Shown here: positions 1 through 7,689 of the stretch, one piece after another
How the letters are laid out: every line of letters begins with the position of its first letter
How positions within the stretch are numbered: position 1 is the first letter of the stretch
Assembly: GCA_903928285.1 (NCBI GenBank)
Contig: CAIYQH010000505.1
Location: 1-12,466, forward strand
Direction of reading: 5' to 3'
DNA: 12,466 bases
DNA from: an uncultured Bacteroidales bacterium
GTDB taxonomy: Bacteria; Bacteroidota; Bacteroidia; Bacteroidales; FEN-979
Position numbers and translations under genes: made by a program
The notes under the pieces: generated by a model
What the model was told of the DNA's origin: nothing
The model's input: only the letters and a program-made list of their open reading frames with translations
Databases searched by the model: none

Positions 1-2
1 CC

Positions 3-83
3 ATCACCACCCCGTTTTTGCTGGAAAGGGGGTTCCGGCTGATCGACCAGAGCAAAGGAATCAACCGCAATACTTATACATAA
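3..83 (+). CDS. C-terminal end of an unrecognised protein (gene cut by window edge)
   Basis: One frame stays open from the left edge and stops with TAA at 81-83, giving 26 residues that end in GINRNTYT. The stretch has a normal protein-like mix (hydrophobic FLLERGF, then charged and polar residues) and codon use like the following genes, so it is probably the tail of a real upstream gene. I do not recognise the family. It does not look like the end of a DUF47/PhoU-like regulator, which is the usual partner of PiT transporters. A chance open frame of this length is possible. Confidence 0.5.
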   Translation: MTTPFLLERGFRLIDQSKGINRNTYT

Positions 84-97
84 TTTTTAACATTCTC

Positions 98-127
98 TTG
101 CCGGTCGGGATTTTCTTGTTAATTTTC
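98..127 (+). promoter_or_regulatory. possible Bacteroidota-type promoter for the PiT-DedA operon
   Basis: TTG at 98-100 is followed after 19 bases by TAATTTTC at 120-127. This fits the Bacteroidota pattern of a -33 TTG and a -7 TAnnTTTG, except for the last base of the -7 box. It would start transcription about 40 bases before the PiT start codon. The single mismatch and the short motifs make this tentative. Confidence 0.35.
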
Positions 128-175
128 CGCCTTCGATCCCGGTAAACGGTTTTAGCCTCCACTAACGTTTTTAAC

Positions 176-1591
176 ATGTTTGGTCTCGACACCTCTTATA
201 CCATACTGCTGATAATATGCCTTCTTGCTGCTGCTGCTTTCGAATTCATCAACGGGTTTCATGATACGGCAAATGCTGTGGCTACGGTTATCTATACACA
301 CTCATTGAGGCCTACAACAGCCGTTATCTGGTCGGGACTATGGAATTTCATCGGGGTGAATGTGGGTGGGATTGCAGTAGCTATGGGGATCGTCAACCTT
401 CTGCCAATGGAAGTTTTAATCGATCAGAATCTGCTGCATAATATTTCGATGATAGCCTCCCTCATCATTACTGCGATCGTCTGGAACCTGGCAACCTGGT
501 ATATTGGCATTCCCTGCAGCAGTTCCCATACTCTTCTCGGATCCATCTTCGGAGTTGGACTTGCATTCATGCTATTACCGGGCAGTCACGCGGTAGCACT
601 GAACTGGCAGAAAGTCATTGATGTCGGTCTCTCCCTGCTTATTTCTCCATTGTTTGGCTTTGGGCTTGCCTTACTGCTAATGTTCATCCTACGGAAGACA
701 GTGAAGAACAAGACCATATTCAAGGAACCGCCTGCCAAAAAAGCGCCGCCTGCCTGGATCAGGAGTATCCTGATCCTGACTTGTACCAGTGTGAGTTATG
801 CGCATGGCTCTAACGACGGCCAAAAGGGAGTCGGACTGATCATGCTGATCCTGATTGGCTTTGCTCCATCATTTTTCGCCATCGACAGGAACAAAAAAAC
901 TGATGACCTTTTATTGGAATCAAAGAAAATTGAATGGACCATAAAAAAAATGGACACCAACTTCATGAACCCTGAAAATCGCAAAAACTATCATCAGGTC
1001 CTGCAGGATTTATCATTTATCAAAGGTGAACTCACGGGTGTGACCTCCTTTGACAAACTTGACAAATCTGTCAATTTTAAAATAAGAAAAGCAATCCTGT
1101 CTGTATCAAAAAAATCAGAAGGAATTGTCAAGAATCTTTCAGAGTCGCCAAAATCAAAAATCAACCCTGTTGTTCTTTCTGTTCTGACATCCAACCTTAA
1201 AAACTTCAGGTCAAACACAGAATATTCACCCCGCTGGGTTATCCTGCTGGTTTCCCTTTCTCTTGGCTTTGGGACCATGATCGGATGGAAAAGGATTGTC
1301 GTCACCATTGGTGAAAAAATCGGTAAGACTCACCTTACTTATGCCCAGGGAGCGATTGCAGAAATCATTGCTGCCAGTACTATCGGAGTTTCAACCCAGT
1401 TTGGCTTGCCGGTTAGTACCACCCATGTACTGTCATCAGGCATTGCCGGCGCAATGGTGGCAAGCGGCGGCAAGCAAAACCTGCGGATGGGAACCGTAAA
1501 AAACATTCTTATGGCCTGGCTGATCACCCTGCCGGTCACGATCCTGCTTTCGGGTCTGCTCTTTTTTATCTTCCGCATGATTTTTAAATAG
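176..1591 (+). CDS. PiT-family inorganic phosphate transporter
   Basis: A 471-residue inner-membrane protein that should import inorganic phosphate by cation symport (PiT family; PitA in bacteria, Pho-4 in fungi). Both inverted family signatures are visible: GFHDTANA at residues 27-34 in the first helix region, and YAHGSNDGQKG at 208-218 before the second half. The two hydrophobic halves are separated by a long hydrophilic, lysine-rich, probably helical cytoplasmic segment at about residues 236-352; its DNA is visibly richer in A than the flanks. The second half resumes at PRWVILLVSL and contains the conserved QGAIAEIIAASTIG and GLPVSTTHVLSSGIAGAM stretches. The ATG at 176 has no clear Shine-Dalgarno sequence, as is common in Bacteroidota. 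The DedA gene follows after 6 bases, so the two are probably cotranscribed. No DUF47/PhoU-like partner gene is visible on either side. The substrate could also be sulfate, as in a few PiT relatives, but phosphate is far more likely. Confidence 0.93.
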   Translation: MFGLDTSYTILLIICLLAAAAFEFINGFHDTANAVATVIYTHSLRPTTAVIWSGLWNFIGVNVGGIAVAMGIVNLLPMEVLIDQNLLHNISMIASLIITAIVWNLATWYIGIPCSSSHTLLGSIFGVGLAFMLLPGSHAVALNWQKVIDVGLSLLISPLFGFGLALLLMFILRKTVKNKTIFKEPPAKKAPPAWIRSILILTCTSVSYAHGSNDGQKGVGLIMLILIGFAPSFFAIDRNKKTDDLLLESKKIEWTIKKMDTNFMNPENRKNYHQVLQDLSFIKGELTGVTSFDKLDKSVNFKIRKAILSVSKKSEGIVKNLSESPKSKINPVVLSVLTSNLKNFRSNTEYSPRWVILLVSLSLGFGTMIGWKRIVVTIGEKIGKTHLTYAQGAIAEIIAASTIGVSTQFGLPVSTTHVLSSGIAGAMVASGGKQNLRMGTVKNILMAWLITLPVTILLSGLLFFIFRMIFK

Positions 1592-1597
1592 ACATTT

Positions 1598-2251
1598 ATG
1601 GTTGAGTTACTTAAAAGTTTTATCGACATCGTCCTGCATATTGATGTCCATCTTCAGCAATGGGTAACCGATTACCGGAGCCTTACTTACCTGTTCCTTT
1701 TTGTCATCATTTTTATGGAGACTGGACTGGTGGTAACCCCCTTCCTTCCCGGCGATTCCCTGCTGTTTTCAGCCGGTATGGTGGCCGCCCTTTCGGGAAA
1801 CCCGCTGAATATTGCGATCCTGATCCCGCTGCTCATCTGTGCCGCCTTCGGTGGCGACAACACCAACTACTTCGTTGGCCGGTTGCTCGGGAAGACGGTA
1901 TATGAGAAGAACTACCGCCTGATCCGCCGGGAATATCTCGACAAGACCCATGCCTTCTATGAAAAACACGGCGGTAAAACCCTCATCATTGCCCGGTTTA
2001 TGCCGATCATCCGCACCTTCGCCCCCTTTGTGGCCGGCGTGGGAACCATGCGCTATTTCCGTTTTATCTCCTTCAGCGTGGTGGGAAACATCCTCTGGGT
2101 GGTTTCCTTCAGTCTGGCCGGCTATTTTTTCGGGAACATCCCCCTGGTAAAGAAGAACTTCACCCTGGTGGTCCTATGTATCATCTTTATTTCCATGCTT
2201 CCCATGATCATCGCCGTATTGAAGAAAATGCTGGCAAAGAAAGAGGTGTAA
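1598..2251 (+). CDS. DedA-family (VTT domain) membrane protein
   Basis: A 217-residue polytopic inner-membrane protein of the DedA/SNARE-associated family. Visible family features are the conserved acidic residue E41 followed by GLVVTPFLPGDSLLF (43-57), GDNTNYFVGRLLG (86-98), and the arginine motif R133-F-M-P-I-I-R139-T-F before FVAGVGTM. These correspond to the acidic and basic residues known to be essential in Escherichia coli DedA proteins (YqjA/YghB) and to the re-entrant loops of the VTT fold. Some DedA proteins flip undecaprenyl phosphate or other phospholipids, or act in proton-dependent envelope homeostasis; which applies here cannot be read from the sequence. The length is typical for the family. 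The ATG sits 6 bases after the PiT stop codon, so it is probably translated from the same mRNA. No convincing terminator follows it in 2252-2373. Confidence 0.92.
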   Translation: MVELLKSFIDIVLHIDVHLQQWVTDYRSLTYLFLFVIIFMETGLVVTPFLPGDSLLFSAGMVAALSGNPLNIAILIPLLICAAFGGDNTNYFVGRLLGKTVYEKNYRLIRREYLDKTHAFYEKHGGKTLIIARFMPIIRTFAPFVAGVGTMRYFRFISFSVVGNILWVVSFSLAGYFFGNIPLVKKNFTLVVLCIIFISMLPMIIAVLKKMLAKKEV

Positions 2252-2373
2252 TTTTTCCTGTTCAGGCTGTAATCCTTTTTTGGCAGGCGGTTTTACAAAC
2301 CTGCAAACCTTCAGGCAGACAGGCCTTAACGCCGGCTGCAAACGAATGAAGAAGGAATTATCTGAAAAAAGTA

Positions 2374-2381
2374 TACCTTTG
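2374..2381 (+). promoter_or_regulatory. Bacteroidota -7 box for the kup gene
   Basis: TACCTTTG matches the TAnnTTTG consensus at every fixed position. It lies 36 bases before the kup start codon, leaving a short leader of about 30 bases. I see no convincing TTG at the usual -33 distance. The same octamer appears before the gene at 10868. The rest of the 166-base gap (2252-2417) holds only short GCAGG/CCTGC complementary stretches and no gene. Confidence 0.6.
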
Positions 2382-2417
2382 CAAATCAATTTAATAAAAG
2401 GATAATCCGATTCCCTT

Positions 2418-4385
2418 ATGCCGAGCTCCAGTCATAAATCTCACAGTCAGGCAATATCGGCGGCCGGTTTACTGATAACCCTTGGGATCATCTACGGGGA
2501 TATCGGCACTTCTCCCCTTTATGTCATGAAGGCCATTGTAGGCGGGGCAAACTCCATTACGGCCCCCTTTATTATGGGTGGGTTATCCTGTATTTTCTGG
2601 ACCCTGACGCTTCAGACCAGCGTAAAATATATCATCATCACCCTCCGGGCCGACAATAACGGGGAGGGCGGGATATTCTCGCTCTTCGCGCTGATCCGCA
2701 AGCGGGCCAAATGGGCCTTTTTCTTTGCCATCATCGGGGGTTCCACCCTGCTGGCCGACGGGGTAATAACCCCCTCCATCACCATTGTCTCAGCCGTGGA
2801 AGGATTGACCAATGTCAACCCGCGGATCCCGGTGATCCCGATCGTCATTGTCATCATTACCGGCCTCTTCTTCGTGCAGAAGTTCGGCACCAAGGCGGTG
2901 GGCGAATCGTTCGGTCCCATCATGTTTATCTGGTTTGCCATGCTCGGTGTGCTCGGCTTTTCACAGATCATCAAAAGCCCGATGATCCTCAAGGCGATCG
3001 ACCCGCATTACGCCTATAACTTCCTGACCAAATACCCGCAGGGGTTCATGCTGCTTGGTGCCGTCTTTCTCTGTACCACCGGCGCGGAGGCGCTCTATTC
3101 CGACCTGGGCCACTGCGGGCTGAAGAACATCCGGATCACCTGGGTTTATGTAAAGATCGCCCTGCTGCTCAACTACTTCGGACAGGGATCGTGGATCCTG
3201 CTGAATTCCGACAGCATTACGGAATGGACCAACCCCTTTTTCGCCATCATGCCCCACTGGTTCCTGATCATCGGGATCATCGTTTCCACAGCCGCTGCCG
3301 TTATTGCAAGCCAGGCGCTGATCAGCGGCTCCTTTACCCTCATCAGCGAAGCGATCTCCCTGAACTTCTGGCCCAAGATTAAAATCAACTACCCCACCAA
3401 TATCAAGGGGCAGATGTATATCTCCAGCATCAACTGGATGCTTTACTTCTCCTGCCTCTTTGTTGTGTTGTGGTTCCAGCATTCGTCGAACATGGAGGCT
3501 GCCTACGGTCTTTCCATCACCATCACCATGCTGATGACTACGTGCCTGCTGAGTATTTATCTCTTTTACAAAAAAATCCCCGTCTATATCATCTTTGTGT
3601 TCCTGCTCGTTTACCTCTCCATCGAAGGATCCTTCCTGATCGCCAACCTGAACAAGTTCATGCATGGCGGGTGGTTTACCCTGATGCTTGGCGGCATCCT
3701 CCTGATGATCATGTATGTATGGTTCAGCGGCCGCAGGATCAAAAACAGCTTCATCGAGTTTTTACACATTGAGAATTACGTGGAGGTCATCAAGGAGCTG
3801 AGCCATGACGAATCGGTTCCCAAATATGCCACCAACCTTGTCTTCCTGACCAAAGCCAACAAGGTGACCGACGTGGAGTCGAAGATCATCTATTCCATCC
3901 TCAACAAGCATCCCAAGCGCGCCGACCTTTACTGGATGCTGCATGTCGACATCCTCGACGAACCGCACGTGCTGGAATACAAGATCACCCATATCATCCC
4001 GGGAATCATGATCAAGGTTGACTTCAAGATCGGGTTCAAGGTGCAGCCACGGGTTAACCTGTTCTTCCGTCAGGTATTGGAAGAGCTGAGCCGCAACAAT
4101 GAAATCGACCTGTTAAGCCGCTATTCCTCCCTGCGCAAATACCATGTATCGGCCGATTTCAGGTTCGTGGTGATCGACAGGATCCAGAATTACGACTTTG
4201 ATTTTCCTCCCAGGGAACAGTTCATCATGGATCTCTACTCTATCTTCAAGCGCTTCGGCATCAGCGAGGTGCGGGCGCTGGGGCTCGATACCAGCAATGT
4301 CACGGTTGAAACCGTGCCACTGTATGTTGACAAGGAGATCCCCGTCCTGCTGCTTCGCAACGACCTTACAAAAAGAATGGGCTGA
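2418..4385 (+). CDS. kup: Kup-type low-affinity potassium uptake transporter
   Basis: A 655-residue protein of the KUP/HAK/KT family (Kup, formerly TrkD), which imports K+ with protons across the inner membrane. The first helix carries the family signature YGDIGTSPLY at residues 26-35. Other conserved blocks are DNNGEGGIFSLFAL starting at 79, LADGVITPSITIVSAVEG, and TGAEALYSDLGH with E224 and D229. The hydrophobic part (about 12 membrane segments) ends near residue 437 after GGWFTLMLGGILLMIMYVWF. A soluble cytoplasmic domain of about 215 residues follows, ending in NDLTKRMG. The full length matches the family. The ATG at 2418 is the first in frame after the promoter box, and the short polar N-terminus suits a cytoplasmic start. 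The gene has its own promoter and so is probably separate from PiT-DedA. It converges with the transketolase operon, with only 11 bases between the two stop codons. Confidence 0.95.
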   Translation: MPSSSHKSHSQAISAAGLLITLGIIYGDIGTSPLYVMKAIVGGANSITAPFIMGGLSCIFWTLTLQTSVKYIIITLRADNNGEGGIFSLFALIRKRAKWAFFFAIIGGSTLLADGVITPSITIVSAVEGLTNVNPRIPVIPIVIVIITGLFFVQKFGTKAVGESFGPIMFIWFAMLGVLGFSQIIKSPMILKAIDPHYAYNFLTKYPQGFMLLGAVFLCTTGAEALYSDLGHCGLKNIRITWVYVKIALLLNYFGQGSWILLNSDSITEWTNPFFAIMPHWFLIIGIIVSTAAAVIASQALISGSFTLISEAISLNFWPKIKINYPTNIKGQMYISSINWMLYFSCLFVVLWFQHSSNMEAAYGLSITITMLMTTCLLSIYLFYKKIPVYIIFVFLLVYLSIEGSFLIANLNKFMHGGWFTLMLGGILLMIMYVWFSGRRIKNSFIEFLHIENYVEVIKELSHDESVPKYATNLVFLTKANKVTDVESKIIYSILNKHPKRADLYWMLHVDILDEPHVLEYKITHIIPGIMIKVDFKIGFKVQPRVNLFFRQVLEELSRNNEIDLLSRYSSLRKYHVSADFRFVVIDRIQNYDFDFPPREQFIMDLYSIFKRFGISEVRALGLDTSNVTVETVPLYVDKEIPVLLLRNDLTKRMG

Positions 4386-4396
4386 GATGACCGGCG

Positions 4397-5350
4397 TTAC
4401 TTCCTTGAGATGACCTTCAACACTGCTTCCACGATGTCGGGAACATCGAGTCCGTATTTCTTCAGCAACTCTTCCGGTTTTCCACTTTGACCAAACTGGT
4501 CGTTTACGGCAACCATCTCCATCGGGGATGGCAGTTCGCGTGCGAGCAACTGGGCGATGCTGTCGCCAAGTCCGCCATTTCTCAGATGCTCCTCGGCTGA
4601 AACCACGCAACCGGTTTTTCTCACGGAGGCGAGAATCGCCTCCTCATCGAGGGGTTTAATGGTGTGGATATTGATGATCTCGGCATGGATGCCCTTCTCC
4701 TCCAGTATGCGGCAAGCCTGTAACGCATACCAGACCAGGTGCCCTGTGGCAAAGATCGAAACGTCGGCACCTTTATTCAGCAGCAATGCCTTCCCGATGA
4801 CGAATGGCTGGCCGGCCGCGGTAAAATTGGGCCATTTCGGGCGGCCGAACCGCAGGTAGACAGGCCCCTCGTAGGAGGCGATCGCCAGGGTAGCGGCTTT
4901 GGTCTGGTTAAAGTCGCATGGATTGATAACGACCAAATTGGGAAGCATCTTCATCAGCCCCAGATCCTCCATGATCTGGTGCGTGGCGCCGTCTTCGCCC
5001 AGGGTAATCCCGGCATGGGAGGCACATATCTTGACATTTTTTTTTGAATAGGCAATGGCCTGGCGGATCTGGTCATAGACCCTCCCTGTTGAAAAGTTGG
5101 CAAAGGTCCCGGTAAAGGGAATCTTCCCACCGATGGTCAGCCCGGAGGCGATGCCCATCATGTTGGCTTCGGCGATGCCAACCTGGAAAAACCGATCCGG
5201 GAAGGCGGCTGCAAAGGCATCCATCTTCAGTGAGCCTGTCAGGTCGGCACACAGGGCCACCACGTTGGGATTCTGCCTTCCGAGTTCGGCGAGCGCCTCG
5301 CCAAACCCCGAGCGGGTATCCTTTGATCCTTGATTGCTGTATTCTGTCAT
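4397..5350 (-). CDS. transketolase, C-terminal subunit
   Basis: A 317-residue protein matching the pyrimidine-binding (Pyr) domain plus the C-terminal domain of transketolase. It contains the catalytic glutamate in FQVGIAEANMMGIA (E61), the GTFANFSTGRVYDQIR block, and HAGITLGEDGATHQ at 112-125, typical of transketolase and DXP-synthase-like enzymes. The regulatory domain near the end includes HTIKPLDEEAI and SAEEHLRNGGLG. With the N-terminal subunit encoded at 7578-6733 it should form the complete thiamine-diphosphate enzyme that moves two-carbon units between ketose and aldose phosphates in the non-oxidative pentose phosphate pathway. Split transketolases are common in Bacteroidota, archaea and some Firmicutes. 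The ATG lies 1 base after the TGA of the VWA gene and has no Shine-Dalgarno sequence, so translational coupling is likely. DXP synthase is unlikely because that enzyme is a single long chain. Confidence 0.92.
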   Translation of the reverse strand: MTEYSNQGSKDTRSGFGEALAELGRQNPNVVALCADLTGSLKMDAFAAAFPDRFFQVGIAEANMMGIASGLTIGGKIPFTGTFANFSTGRVYDQIRQAIAYSKKNVKICASHAGITLGEDGATHQIMEDLGLMKMLPNLVVINPCDFNQTKAATLAIASYEGPVYLRFGRPKWPNFTAAGQPFVIGKALLLNKGADVSIFATGHLVWYALQACRILEEKGIHAEIINIHTIKPLDEEAILASVRKTGCVVSAEEHLRNGGLGDSIAQLLARELPSPMEMVAVNDQFGQSGKPEELLKKYGLDVPDIVEAVLKVISRK

Positions 5351-5351
5351 G

Positions 5352-6755
5352 TCAGTTTGGATATAATTTCATGTTGACCGTCTGTCCGGGCTCAACCCTG
5401 AACGACTTTTCAGTGGTATACGACGACTGGTTCGAATATTTTGAACGGAACACCACCCGGTAACTCCCCGGCTGGAGATAGAGCGTTTCCTGCTGCTGCT
5501 GGTTATCCCTGAGGTTATAAAGCCAGATAAGCTGGTTTTTTTCCTCCTGGTAAAGGCTGCCATAACCGTTTGTCGATTTCTGGATCACTGCGATGCCGGG
5601 GAGGGGCATCTCCACCGTGGTGGTGTGAGATTGCTTTATCTCGATATTTTCCACCAAAACACGCGGAAGACACAGGATTTCTGCATCATAGCTACCTGTC
5701 AGGAACTTCTCGGTCTGGTCAAACTGCTGAACCGTGATGGTTTCACAGGCATCATGCTTCCTGATGATACAGGGGAGATATTTCAGCGTGTTGTTCCCTG
5801 TGGCCTTGAAGGCAAGATAACCCTGCGGGGCGTCGATGCCGACGATATTGTGTTTCCCGGGTGTAAGCTTAACAGTATCCTTATGAACCGGAGGAATGGT
5901 ATGTACCACGATATCATAGGTTACCAGCGGATCGATATCCAGGGTATCGGGAAGCCCCTTGTTATTGAACGAGTGGATGAAATTATATTTCGGCAGCCCC
6001 GAAAGATGATCGTAAAAGGTCATGTTGACATTGGTTTCGGTAGGTTTTCCATAGGCATCGAGCAGGTTTACCTGGATGCTTGTCGGGTTCAGCGTACGGG
6101 AGATAATGATATTGAGTGCATTCCTGAACTGGGTTTCATTGGATGCGTCGAAATAGGTTCCGACACATTCGAACTGGTCGCGGAAATTTTTGCCGATACC
6201 GATGATAAAGGGTTTGAGGACGATCCCCTTTTTCTGCAGTTCAAGGGATACAGCACAGGGATCGCCGCCACACTCTTCCAGTCCGTCGGTGATCAGGATG
6301 ACAATATTGCGGCAGTTATCGCACACCGGAAAATCCCTGGTGGCCTGTGAAAGTGAATAGGCAATGGGGGTGGTTCCCTTCGGGGTGATGGTTTTCAGCA
6401 CATGTTTGATCCTTGCTACATTATCTTTGGCAAAAGGAACCTCAAGGCGGGTATCATTGCAATCCTGCGGCGGGAACTGCTTCTGGTGTCCATATACGCG
6501 CAAAGCCAGCTCCAGGTTGGATTGTGTGTGCAGACTGTCGAGAATGCCCGAAAGCAGTCTAACGGCAATATTGAACTTGGTATCGCTTTGCCATTGGCCA
6601 TACATGCTCTGGGAGGCATCAAAGACAAAGAGGATGCGCGTGGTAGGCTTCGGTTTCCCCTGGTCTTTTGCAACCTGGGCAAAGGCTCCTCCGGTTAAGA
6701 GCAATAGCAATAAAAAAAAACCAAACTTCCTGCTAATAATCACCAAGTGTTTCAT
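5352..6755 (-). CDS. exported VWA-domain protein encoded between the two transketolase genes
   Basis: A 467-residue protein with a signal peptide at residues 1-26 (basic start, LLLLLL core, GGAFA before Q27), so it is probably periplasmic or surface-exposed. Residues about 40-215 form a von Willebrand factor A domain with an intact metal site: D46-x-S48-x-S50 in VFDASQS, T128/T129 in KGTTPIAYSL, and D157 in LITDGLEECGGDPC. Cysteines at 99, 145, 148, 162 and 167 suit disulfides in an exported protein. Residues about 225-467 look like three beta-rich modules of about 75-85 residues; the last two begin with YLAFKA (313) and IAVIQK (388). No enzymatic motif is visible. VWA domains usually bind protein partners through a metal ion. 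The ATG is directly preceded by an in-frame TAA and overlaps the transketolase N-subunit gene by 23 bases, so this start is secure. The function is unknown, and its relation to transketolase is not evident from the sequence. Confidence 0.88.
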   Translation of the reverse strand: MKHLVIISRKFGFFLLLLLLTGGAFAQVAKDQGKPKPTTRILFVFDASQSMYGQWQSDTKFNIAVRLLSGILDSLHTQSNLELALRVYGHQKQFPPQDCNDTRLEVPFAKDNVARIKHVLKTITPKGTTPIAYSLSQATRDFPVCDNCRNIVILITDGLEECGGDPCAVSLELQKKGIVLKPFIIGIGKNFRDQFECVGTYFDASNETQFRNALNIIISRTLNPTSIQVNLLDAYGKPTETNVNMTFYDHLSGLPKYNFIHSFNNKGLPDTLDIDPLVTYDIVVHTIPPVHKDTVKLTPGKHNIVGIDAPQGYLAFKATGNNTLKYLPCIIRKHDACETITVQQFDQTEKFLTGSYDAEILCLPRVLVENIEIKQSHTTTVEMPLPGIAVIQKSTNGYGSLYQEEKNQLIWLYNLRDNQQQQETLYLQPGSYRVVFRSKYSNQSSYTTEKSFRVEPGQTVNMKLYPN

Positions 6756-7578
6756 TTAACTGGGCCAAAGCCATTTTTGTCTGTTCATCGTTTGGAAAAA
6801 CGCCATGCCATTCGTGGTTGTCGAGCATGAAATCCACGCCGAAACCCATGTGGGTGGTCATGATAATAACGACGGGTTGCCCCTGGCCGGTATACCATTG
6901 GGCTTTTTTAAGTGTTTCCACGACCTCCGTCATGTCATTTCCATACATAGCAAGTACTTTCCATCCGAAAGATTCGAATTTAGCCCCGAAATCGCCCATC
7001 GGCATGACCCTGTCGGTGGGGCCGTCAATCTGGATACCATTGCAGTCGACAATTGCCACAAGGTTGTCAACCTTATGACCCGACGCGAACATCATAGCCT
7101 CCCAGTTCTGACCCTCCTGGAGTTCGCCATCGCCCATGAGACAATAAACAAGATGTTCATCCTGGTTCAGCTTCTTGGCCAGCGCGGCGCCAATGGCAAC
7201 CGAAAGCCCCTGTCCGAGCGATCCGGAACTGGTGCGGATACCGGGCAGCCCCTCGGCGGTAGCCGGATGGCCCTGCAGCCGGGTTCCAAGTTTCCTGAAG
7301 GTTGCCAGTTCGTTGATTTCGAAATAGCCATAGCGCGCAAGTACACTGTACCACAATGCCGACAGGTGCCCGTTGGAGAGGAAAAAAAGATCCTCGCCGG
7401 TTCCATCCATGGTAAATCCCGAAGGATCGGGCTTCATGATTTTAAAATAGAGGGCAACCAGAAAGTCAGCGCTGCCCAATGCGCCACCCGGATGACCGGA
7501 TGAAGCGCCATTGACCATCCGCACGATGTCGCGCCGCACCTGAAGGGCGATTTTTTCTAAGTCCTGGATTGAAAGCAT
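6733..7578 (-). CDS. transketolase, N-terminal subunit
   Basis: A 281-residue thiamine-diphosphate-binding (PP) domain of transketolase. Visible motifs are SGHPGGALGSAD with H29, LSNGHLSALWYSVLA with H71, GHPATAEGLPGIRTSSGSLGQGLS (H104 and the substrate and cofactor loop), and the cofactor motif GDGE at 149-152 followed by N180 in VDCNGIQIDG, the classic GDG-x(about 26)-N pattern. H29, H71 and H104 correspond to the histidines that act in catalysis and phosphate-sugar binding in full-length transketolases. The frame stays open to 7749, but the conserved protein begins at MLSIQDLEKIALQVRRDIV, so I place the start at 7578. Upstream residues are cysteine-rich and not family-like, and the promoter box at 7633-7626 lies inside that extension. 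This is the first gene of the three-gene operon. Its stop overlaps the VWA start by 23 bases. Confidence 0.92.
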   Translation of the reverse strand: MLSIQDLEKIALQVRRDIVRMVNGASSGHPGGALGSADFLVALYFKIMKPDPSGFTMDGTGEDLFFLSNGHLSALWYSVLARYGYFEINELATFRKLGTRLQGHPATAEGLPGIRTSSGSLGQGLSVAIGAALAKKLNQDEHLVYCLMGDGELQEGQNWEAMMFASGHKVDNLVAIVDCNGIQIDGPTDRVMPMGDFGAKFESFGWKVLAMYGNDMTEVVETLKKAQWYTGQGQPVVIIMTTHMGFGVDFMLDNHEWHGVFPNDEQTKMALAQLNETLGDY

Positions 7579-7625
7579 GATACAGTTGATATTAGGAAAT
7601 AATGGTTCTGTCCAAACGCAAAGGG

Positions 7626-7633
7626 CAAAGATA
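7626..7633 (-). promoter_or_regulatory. Bacteroidota -7 box for the transketolase-VWA operon
   Basis: Read on the minus strand the bases are TATCTTTG, matching TAnnTTTG at all fixed positions, and they are followed by CC as in the box at 10769. The box lies 47 bases before the start codon at 7578, leaving a leader of about 40 bases. A TTG lies further upstream (7660-7658 on the minus strand), but 24 bases away is longer than the usual 19-21. Confidence 0.6.
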
Positions 7634-7662
7634 TTACAATTATACAGCATCTTATTACAACC

Positions 7663-7689
7663 CCTGCCATTTTTATGGTGAATGGCAGG
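7663..7689. repeat. 9-bp perfect inverted repeat in the divergent intergenic region
   Basis: CCTGCCATT at 7663-7671 pairs with AATGGCAGG at 7681-7689 around a 9-base loop. It lies upstream of the transketolase promoter box. Its right arm shares GGCAGG with the next inverted repeat, so the two hairpins cannot form together. Confidence 0.7.

Noticed and set aside
105..142. CGGGAT/ATCCCG inverted repeat before the PiT gene
   Set aside because: It has only six pairs and a loop of more than 20 bases, which is easily chance.
2286..2306. Short GCAGG/CCTGC and GGTTT/AAACC pairing after the DedA gene, as a terminator
   Set aside because: The possible stems are short, compete with each other and are not followed by a T run. 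The evidence is too weak to call a terminator.
2961..3665. 234-codon open frame on the minus strand inside kup
   Set aside because: It is antisense to a well-conserved transporter gene, its product is rich in D, G, H and Q with no recognisable domain, and it has no promoter or context. It is a shadow of kup.
5625..6350. 241-codon open frame on the plus strand opposite the VWA gene
   Set aside because: The opposite strand encodes the VWA domain with intact motifs. The antisense product has no recognisable features.
6805..7503. 232-codon open frame on the plus strand opposite the transketolase N-subunit gene
   Set aside because: It is antisense to a conserved enzyme gene and shows no domain of its own.
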